Source: Siderastrea radians
Lineage: Eukaryota > Cnidaria > Anthozoa > Scleractinia > Rhizangiidae
DNA: 64,000 nt
Assembly (NCBI GenBank): GCA_964017195.1
Contig: OZ024887.1
Span: 2,132,881-2,196,880 of the forward strand
Direction of reading: 5' to 3'
Shown: positions 56,780 to 64,000 of the stretch, one piece after another
Numbering within the stretch: position 1 is the stretch's first letter
Layout: every line of letters begins with the position of its first letter
The notes under the pieces: model-generated
Database searches by the model: none
The model's input: only the letters and a program-made list of their open reading frames with translations
Told to the model about the DNA's origin: nothing
Position numbers and translations under genes: made by a program

Positions 56780-57329
56780 TAGATTTTATGTTATCACCAA
56801 TAAGAAACATAATTTTTGCCCAATATTGATTGTAAAAAGCTAATGTTTTTTTCGATTTACTAATTGGGATTTGTTTGTAAGGTATTCCCATCATCTTGAA
56901 TATCATTCTCATAATAAAATTAACGCTAATCATTCTTTTCCTAGTTCCATTAACTTCATTAAAAACCTTACCTATCTCAACATATATAGAATCAATCTTA
57001 TTTTTCTGACTATTGGATAGTTCAATGCCGTACTTTTCTTGAATTTTTAATATATTATTATTGACATGATATTTTCTATTATATACACTTTTTCTTATAA
57101 ATCTATGTCTATTCTCATAGAAATCAACATATTCTTTTACATAAGTATATCCTTGTATGACTCCACAACTTCGACAAACTTGCATTCCATCAGTTGTTAT
57201 AACCTCCTGATTATCACAGCATTCATCATCTTTCGGTTTTTTATTAGAATCTTCTATTTTTTCGTCACAAAAAGGACAAACAACTTCTGATTCTTTCAGG
57301 TAATCGTGAATATCTGAGTTACAATACAT
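56769..57329 (-). CDS. VLTF3/TFIIB-like zinc-ribbon transcription factor
   Basis: 186 residues. An N-terminal CPFC pair (18-21), a CC pair (37-38) and a TFIIB-type ribbon pair in VCRSCGVIQG (52, 55) are followed by a helical part with YNRKYH (83-88) and NNILKIQEKYGI. The ribbon plus YxR segment resembles the poxvirus late factor VLTF3 and its relatives in large DNA viruses; plain TFIIB is an alternative. It probably switches on the structural-gene promoters. It starts at ATG 57329 with an AT-rich leader lacking TCTAA. Confidence 0.6.
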   Translation of the reverse strand: MYCNSDIHDYLKESEVVCPFCDEKIEDSNKKPKDDECCDNQEVITTDGMQVCRSCGVIQGYTYVKEYVDFYENRHRFIRKSVYNRKYHVNNNILKIQEKYGIELSNSQKNKIDSIYVEIGKVFNEVNGTRKRMISVNFIMRMIFKMMGIPYKQIPISKSKKTLAFYNQYWAKIMFLIGDNIKSIIG

Positions 57330-57366
57330 TCTATACTATTATATGATATTATATTTTTAAGTAATA

Positions 57367-58179
57367 TTCATCCGATGGCAAACTGCGCTCGTACTCCCAA
57401 CTATGAGATAATGCCAAATATATTTTCCATGAGATAATACCAAATAGATTTTCCATGAGATAATACCAAATAGATTTTCCATGAGATAATGCCATATAGA
57501 TTTTTCCATGAGATAATACCAAATAGATTTTCCATGAGATAATGCCATATAGATTTTTCCATGAGATAATACCAAATAGATTTCCCATGAAATTGTGCCA
57601 ACATATGGTAAAGTAGTTATAGTTGGGGAGTTCAGAGCGGATTTTTGAAAAAATGCGCTGGCATCCCCAGGATCACGTGATGAAGAAAAACATATAGTAT
57701 CCAAAAAACTGCGCTCGAATATAGTTCTCCATATAATGATAGCCATAAGATGGAAAGTAGTTATAGTTGTGGGTACGAGCGCATTTTTCAAGCCAAGCTT
57801 GACAGCTTGACTTGAAAAATGCGCTCGAATATAGTTCTCCATATAATGATAGCCATAAGATGGAAAGTAGTTATAGTTGTAGGTACGAGCGCATTTTTCA
57901 AGCCAAGCTTGACAGCTTGACTTGAAAAATGCGCTCGAATATAGTTCTCCATATAATGATAGCCATAAGATGGAAAGTAGTTATAGTTGTGGGTACGAGC
58001 GCATTTTTCAAGCCAAGCTTGACAGCTTGACTTGAAAAATGCGCTCGAATATAGTTCTCCATATAATGATAGCCATAAGATGGAAAGTAGTTATAGTTGT
58101 AGGTACGAGCGCATTTTTCAAGCCAAGCTTGACAGCTTGACTTGAAAAATGCGCTCGAACCCCCAACTATATAACTACT
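57367..58179. repeat. Polinton right terminal inverted repeat (813 bp)
   Basis: Inverse of 40457-41379. It has four 110-bp palindromic units where the left end has five; the inner 353 bp has the same length on both sides. The frames encoding FGIISW repeats within it are by-products of the 26-27-bp tandem repeat and not genes. Confidence 0.9.
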
Positions 58180-58433
58180 GAAAACAACAAATTTTAAAAA
58201 TTCTCCTGCCGAGCCTGAGGAAAAAACCGCGGTCAGTTTTCAGTCCATTTTTGGAACGATCATTTTTTTTCTTGTTTAATATTCCAAGAGGTCGAATTAT
58301 TCCCATTCTGCCTATTCTCATTTCAGCAGAGACCAAGAAAACGCGCCTTAAAATTATTACATCACTTCTTTAAATGAAATCAAAGTTAAAGAATTTTGAC
58401 AGAATGTGTGATTGGTTTGGTATATACATTAGC

Positions 58434-58462
58434 ACAACAACAACAACAACAACAACGACGAC
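58434..58462. repeat. (CAA)n microsatellite
   Basis: Short run of caa/cga triplets just before the last exon of gene B. Confidence 0.85.
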
Positions 58463-58521
58463 GTGAGTAATCAAATACAGAGGTATTGTAGTGAATTTGT
58501 CTTTTCTCTTACTTTCACAAG

Positions 58522-59166
58522 GCGTACTGTGACATGTATAATAATGGCTGGACTCTGTTCTCACGTTTCTCAAATGCTGACGGTGCAAACTGGATGCAGT
58601 ACAGCGGTAGCTGGTGGTATGACCGAACATCAGCTTACGGCAGCGTTACCAGCACACCAGACAACTATGACATGACATCACCCGCATTCTGGCTCGTTCA
58701 AGGCGATTATCTCAAAATAACCCGCAGTGATGATGGCTCTCACACATACTTGTTATACACTAATAATGGCTGCACTGGCGGAAGAACTTTTAGAAGCTTT
58801 GTCACAAGCTTTGGCAACTACAGAAATGGTACCATCTGGAACAGTAACTCATGCAGACACTTTTGTCACACGTGGTTTGGGGGAAGTTATTCATCCACAG
58901 GAAGCTTCAGTACAGTTAGGTGCGGAAGCAATCTTGGCCCGTATGGTGATAATAACTTGGGATTCTGGTGTAACTGGAGTAGTGGAGACGGAGCTGTGAT
59001 GATGATTGGTGGAGGAGGTGACTCATGCAACAGGGGCGATCATGGGATTGGTATCACAGAGGCTGATGAGGGTCGGTTCGGCACGGGAAACTGTGATGGC
59101 GACTTTGAATTTGGCGATAACTGCAACTATCCTAGCAGTTATTCTCTCAATCTGTGGATTCAATAG
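58522..59166 (+). CDS. Gene B, terminal exon: fibrinogen/intelectin-like lectin domain
   Basis: This 645-bp exon follows acceptor ttcacaag and ends at TAG. The product starts AYCDMYNNGWTLFSRFSN and contains RGDHGIGITEADEGRFG and a terminal SLNLWIQ. It is collinear with gene A's lectin exon and exactly the same length, with two additional Cys near the C-terminus. Family-based role: secreted glycan binding. A poly(A) signal aataaa is at 59176. The Polinton ends 343 bp upstream in the same intron. Confidence 0.8.
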   Translation, partial: AYCDMYNNGWTLFSRFSNADGANWMQYSGSWWYDRTSAYGSVTSTPDNYDMTSPAFWLVQGDYLKITRSDDGSHTYLLYTNNGCTGGRTFRSFVTSFGNYRNGTIWNSNSCRHFCHTWFGGSYSSTGSFSTVRCGSNLGPYGDNNLGFWCNWSSGDGAVMMIGGGGDSCNRGDHGIGITEADEGRFGTGNCDGDFEFGDNCNYPSSYSLNLWIQ

Positions 59167-59181
59167 CTTTGTTTAAATAAA

Positions 59182-62100
59182 AGACGAGGACAAGCACGAT
59201 ATACTTATTAAACCAATTTTGTTTACGTTGAAACAGATAAGGAATCTTCTAGAATGGCACTGTGTCTGATGAGTTAAAATGTAACTAATTAATAATGCAA
59301 AATATTTGTGATCATAACCAATTAGCACTGTATTTGGAAAGATAGTTGACGTTGTTTGTTCCTGAAAAAAGTAATGGGAAAACAAGCAACGGAAAATTTT
59401 CGCAAATACTATTTAGGAAATATTACAATAGCTTCGCGAATGAGTAATTTGTTACCTCAAGAGAAATGATAAGAAATATTTGAGAATTACCGATGGCACA
59501 AAGTACAATGAAAACAAAATTACCTTGGCTGATATTGCCGATTTTTTTAGCGCTGAGCCAGAATCAGAGCGTGAGCTTTTTCATCGGGGAGGGGGAGGGT
59601 ATTGACCACTGACTCACTTGAGGCCACTTTAGACATGCTTTACTCATATTACTGCGTCTTCAAAGGACGCTTGTTTAGCAAAAAAAGTTGAAATCGTCTA
59701 GCTAAGTGCACCTGATCATGAATCACTTGGTATAACAGCAGGAACGCCGTGTTTCAGCGCGCTGGTATTTAGGGAGTTTCTGGTTGAACGTTTTGTGGAA
59801 CATCTTGTGCCAAAAACATAATAGCGCCGGGAATCATGCTGTCATACAGCGCTGACATCAATCACAGAGAACTAAGTTTGCTGATTAGCAAAATTTATAA
59901 TAGTCGTGTTTTAGTCTTGTTCAACCGGAACACAACTCAGACAAAAAGCAAGGAAACAAAGTTTTCTGACAAATGATTTTGTCACTAGGAAAGGAGGCAA
60001 AAATAAAATTGTAATGAAGCAGCTTAAAAACACAGTAGTTTAGTTTTATTTAGTGAAACTATGCGGCCTCATGATTAAAAAAAAAAAAAAACCTGTCGTG
60101 AATGAGAGTAAATTCACAAGAGAGAAACACCACGGATCACCCAAATAAAAATGTCTTGACGGCTTGCTAGTATTCCAACGCACATCCCTTAGAGAGTCTC
60201 TCGAACTTTTTTCTTTGAAGTACCAAAGACTATCAACAAATAATTATCATTCAGGGTAAATCTTTACTTAATTGCATTCACTTTTACGATTTATTCAACA
60301 CTTTGCATTGCAATGTGGTGCATCCGTCTTCAACTAGAAAAGTAGCTAAGGCTAATCTTGAAAGTTACTTTTATGACGACAGTCTTTAACATCTTGAGAC
60401 ATCTTTAGATGTCGTGAATGACAAGGTTTACCCACTAAATCGATGCTAATGTTCACTTTAAAATATTAGAAAATGAATTCTCGCGGAGCAACTGAACAAT
60501 AATGCTTCGTGCACTTTTTATTTCCTTGGTGGATTTCCTAAGTGGAGAAGATTGGAATGATTGCGACACATTCAGTAGTTAACTTTGCAAAACTAAATAA
60601 AGTTGATCGACAATCGATGCTTACCAAAATAGCCACCATCAGTCCAGCGTTACTGAAGATAACTTTCAATAAGATAGGAGAGCAGTCATAACATGTAACA
60701 TCCTGAGCGTAAGAGAAAAAAAATTGAGACATGTCTTAAAGAAGGATATCTTCTTGAGTGAAGGAGCAAAACTTTTAATTTAATTCTCAGAATGGGAGAT
60801 TTCTATGAATATCAGTCAAGAGGCTCTAACGACTTCGGATAGCTTTCTTGAATCGGCTATCGCAAAAGTCCGAAAATATCGTCATTGCAAAAGGCCATTT
60901 TTTCTTCATTACGGGACTGACCGCGTACCTTTGCTGTAGAATAAATGATTCTGGACTAGAGCCAAAATATCGTTAATTTTCTCCATTTTGAACTTGTTCT
61001 TTTAATCTAGTTGGAAGACTGCTATGTATGCTTCGTCAAATAATTATTAGTTTTAAATTTCATGGATTTAGCCGAGAATTATGTCAAATCTTACATTTTA
61101 TTAGTAAAAATCAAAGCTGTATGTCTTATTAATTCTAGTAGTAAATGTTATTAGATAGAACACTAACCCATAAGCATTACTATGCTTAAACCATTGTCTT
61201 GTTTAAAAAAAAGATTTGTATTGTATTGTATTGTATTGTATTGCCGAGTCAACGAACAGTTGCGACGGTTATGTTACGCGTTAAATTAACTCTCAGTCTA
61301 TTATCTACGTCACAAACGCGCGAAGGTCGTTGGGTTCAATTACACTTTTCGAATTCTATTTCATTAAGAAATGATGTAGACCTCCTATGGCCTTTTGTTT
61401 CGATGGTGTGGCGAGGGACTTCGCTTGTTGTACCAGTTCTAGTCCTGTTATGTTTTGAATCTAGTATCTGTTGTAGTTTGACTACTGTCAAGTCAAGTCA
61501 ATATGCAGGTTAGAGTTTTTTGTTTGCAATACCAGTGAACTGTTTGTAAACCTATACTGCGTGTAGTCGACTTCTACTCAAAGGGAATAGAAAACGTCCG
61601 CGCGCAGGACTGATACCCATGCAGGGAAGATATTACTTGAGAGTCGTTATGGTGTCCGAGGCAGGTTGAAAAAACTTTGAGCTAGTTTCTTTTGCACTTT
61701 AATTTATACCATTGTTACTGTTGACATCCGTGTGTTGGCCTTGGCCAAGTAGTCTTTCAGTTGTTGCACACAAAAATTAAGCGACAAGTGGGTCCATAAC
61801 ATATCAAGAAGGAAGCGGCAGAACCCCTAACGGCGAGGATCACTCTCTCTCTCCTCCTGTTTCTTACCCGTAATTACATAAAATTATCGTCCCCACGTAC
61901 ATGGAATCTTTAGAAAAAAGGAGCACTACTCGGAGTCTACGAGTCTTTATTTGAACTTAATGGTGTTATATAATATATTAGCATTAAAAAAAATACTCTT
62001 GAACATATCGTTTAGGTATAATACTGTGAAATAAGAAATAAAACTCTGGCTTGACCGTCTTTCCGGTCAAAATAGACAAATCTTCAAGAGCATCAGCTAG

Positions 62101-62824
62101 ACATACATGTGGGAGAGAGAGAAATGTTGAGCAAATAACAAGGAAAAGTGTACGCCATGCAGGGAGCATGGCAGTTTTCTCCCTTTTTACTAGTCAAAAA
62201 AGAGTGATGTAGCGATCCTCAGTACGTACATGGTTGTATGTGACTTCATATTATTGGTGTAATATTTGCTACTTACAAACAAAGAACAACAATAGGGGAA
62301 ACAACTATGACATGATGCTCTGTATGCTGATGCGTTTAATTCTTTTAAAAAAAGATGAAAACAACACACTCGGCTGTCTTTAATTTTTAAGTGCCATAAA
62401 TACCCCTACGCCTTTTATTTTTGCGATGAGTTTACGTAGTTTATTTTGCATTTTATGTAAAAGTTCGCGCAAATTGGACCCATGAGAATCTAATCCAGAG
62501 AAATGGTTCGCCTGGGATAACATAAAATGATTGGTACACGAAAGCTTGTACGTTTACACAAAATCCATTTTGAATCCTGATAAGGCAACTGTTTTTTAAA
62601 ATGTTTAATTTCCTACGGCTGTCTCTGTAGGTTTTGGTGTGAAAACTGTTCTTTTCTTTGTCTCGCTTTATTTTTTCATCGAATATAACGTAAAAATTTT
62701 ACCACCAAATTTTCAATGATTTTTTGGCCAATTCTAAACCCACTAAAGAAGGAGACATGCGTTTATTGTCTTTCTACGTTAACGTCACAGTGAATTGGAA
62801 CATTAATGTTAGTTGTTCTCTCAG
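59182..62824. other. Intergenic DNA after gene B
   Basis: No gene found. About 61570-61910 repeats part of the region upstream of gene B (36200-36740), as expected if an ancestral gene unit was duplicated in tandem. A (TATTG)n run is at 61218-61244. Confidence 0.4.
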
Positions 62825-62887
62825 ACGAGCAGGAAAACACAGACGAGAATGAACTCCAGGTTAAACATCACGTTAGAAGAGGAGTCG
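62825..62887 (+). CDS. Gene C, short acidic exon
   Basis: A 63-bp exon between acceptor ttctctcag and donor gtaggt, phase 1 at both ends, encoding DEQENTDENELQVKHHVRRGV. It joins exactly in phase to the exon at 63610, which supports both. No family recognised. Confidence 0.45.
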
Positions 62888-63609
62888 GTAGGTACCAAAC
62901 AGTTCTACACCCAGTAATACTGAAATGGTAGTCCCTTGGGATATTTTGCCGCCAAAAATTCCAGTCGAGGGCTTTAATCTGTTAAAACGAGCAGGTACTT
63001 CACCTCCTACGACCGCACCCGGAACATTATGTGAACGCAGATAGTTATCCAGATTAGAAAACATGTACTTCTGTCATCTTTAGTTCACCTGGCTTTGTGC
63101 GTCTTGGTCGAAATCTTATCCAGGAGGCCCCTTAAGCAACAAAGAATTGAAATCGACGTCCGAAGTGGTATGTTCCCCAGCGTAATTTTGCTTCTCGTCA
63201 CGTTTAAAAAAACACTTGCTTTGACGCCGTTCCATGTTTTAACCTGATGACGCCAAAACGCGTCAGAAGAGAAGGTTAGATCCTTCGGTAGCCTCAAGCG
63301 TTCTTCTTACAAGTTAAAATCCCTAATATCATGGACCCATACCCCTATCAGTACCTCACTTGTATCGTGTGGATAACACTTCCTAATTCCCAAAACGTTG
63401 GGGAAGACGTCGAAACTTGGTAACATGTGCGAGATAACACGAAATATGGTTTTTAATATATTCACATTCATAACATGTTACTTATTATGGTATATTTATT
63501 TTATTCTGCTTTTTTCGGTTGCTTGTAAACTCTCAGACCATGTTTATCATGGTCAGGTCCAAAGGACACTGCTGCTTTTTTATACCCATTATTTATCATT
63601 TTGTTCTAG

Positions 63610-63766
63610 GTGATGAGCTGAATGCGCTGAAGGACAAAGCCAAAAAAGCAAACTCCGTTTACAAATGGCTGAAAGAGAATTGGAAAAAAATATTTGTGAT
63701 CATTGTTGCCATATTTGCATTAATCGTAGTTGTGGGGATTTACCGAAGGTGCTTCTCTGATTCAGG
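63610..63766 (+). CDS. Gene C, transmembrane exon (gene continues past window)
   Basis: A 157-bp exon from acceptor tgttctag to donor gtaagg, phase 1 in and phase 2 out. It encodes a charged helix (DELNALKDKAKKANSVYKW), then a single membrane segment (IFVIIVAIFALIVVVGIY) and a short Arg/Cys tail. The hydrophobic stretch is about 18 residues, enough for one pass. With the preceding exon it looks like the juxtamembrane part of a type I membrane protein. Confidence 0.5.
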
Positions 63767-63848
63767 GTAAGGATTCTTTAAGATGAATTAACTTTAAATG
63801 ACTGAACGTTTTTGAAGAGACTAATTTTGAAGCAAGTTTTACAAAAAA

Positions 63849-63868
63849 GGGGGGGGGGGGGGGGAGGG
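63849..63868. repeat. Poly(G) tract
   Basis: About 20 consecutive G residues with one A, in the intron after the transmembrane exon; the rest to 64000 holds nothing recognisable. Confidence 0.85.
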
Positions 63869-64000
63869 GCAAAAATAAGTAAACCAGAGTTAAATGAATA
63901 AATAGAGCACATGTAGCACCTTATTGTATTTGCGCCTTGTCTAGTCACGTGAAGACAAAAGTTTGAATTGCAGGGCAGTCGATTCTGCGTTCAGTTGTAG

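Larger units (their letters stand above)
40457..58179. mobile_element. Intact Maverick/Polinton (adintovirus-like) element
   Basis: This 17,723-bp element starts AGTAGTTATATAGTTGGGG and ends with the exact inverse. A perfect 6-bp target duplication GAAAAC is at 40451-40456 and 58180-58185, the size expected for Polintons. It encodes protein-primed family B polymerase, retroviral-type integrase, packaging ATPase, adenain-like protease, capsid and penton-like proteins, the defining Polinton/adintovirus set. All long frames are open. It is inserted in the last intron of gene B, leaving splice sites untouched. Perfect duplications and intact genes suggest a young, possibly active element. Confidence 0.95.

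Noticed and set aside
40457..58179. CRISPR-like or bacterial phage interpretation of the ATPase/fibre/polymerase cluster
   Set aside because: Integrase with chromodomain, double jelly-roll capsid, protein-primed polymerase, 6-bp TSD and surrounding spliced animal exons identify a eukaryotic Polinton.

Overview
The window is nuclear DNA from an animal, most likely a cnidarian and probably a stony coral. Host genes appear as short exons with GT/AG boundaries. They encode phase 1-1 EGF modules and a fibrinogen/intelectin-like lectin domain, separated by AT-rich introns packed with Penelope-like, non-LTR and cut-and-paste transposons. The organism assignment is an inference from gene families and repeats; the exon structure is read directly.

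Host genes, all on the + strand. Gene A (about 926-22423) has five 111-bp EGF exons (926, 1537, 12170, 13524, 17341), a linker exon (18261) and a 645-bp terminal lectin exon (21779). Its start lies before the window. Gene B (about 37148-59166) is a paralogue with one visible EGF exon, a linker exon (37607) and a 645-bp terminal lectin exon (58522). A third gene begins near the right edge: exons 62825-62887 and 63610-63766 join in phase and encode a single-pass membrane protein. Between genes A and B, a 9.7-kb inverted-repeat element (26296-35950) holds a Penelope remnant, a truncated LINE and at least four more transposons, nested up to five levels deep, most with readable target-site duplications.

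The main feature is an intact 17.7-kb Maverick/Polinton (adintovirus-like) element at 40457-58179, inserted in the last intron of gene B. It has inverted repeats of 923 and 813 bp and a perfect 6-bp target duplication (GAAAAC). The minus strand carries DNA polymerase B, an AT-hook/zinc-finger protein, a BRO-N/VRR-NUC/zinc-finger protein, an integrase with chromodomain, a parvovirus-type phospholipase A2 protein, a zinc-ribbon protein, an adenain-like protease, a large core-type protein, the double-jelly-roll capsid protein, a small basic protein, a penton-like protein, two further proteins and, at the far right, a VLTF3/TFIIB-like zinc-ribbon protein. The plus strand carries the packaging ATPase, a collagen/fibre-like protein and a two-helix membrane protein.

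The most striking observation concerns expression of this element. Thirteen of its seventeen genes start with ATG next to an AT-rich leader. The other four (integrase, phospholipase A2, protease and a 137-aa protein) have no usable ATG. Each lies in the -1 frame of the gene just upstream, and each overlap contains a frameshift-type heptamer (A_AAA_AAA twice, A_AAA_AAC, A_AAG_GGG). This predicts a gene set organised around programmed -1 ribosomal frameshifting, including a double shift (zinc ribbon to phospholipase to integrase) resembling gag-pro-pol. The ATG-starting genes also divide into two leader classes that match structural and replication functions.
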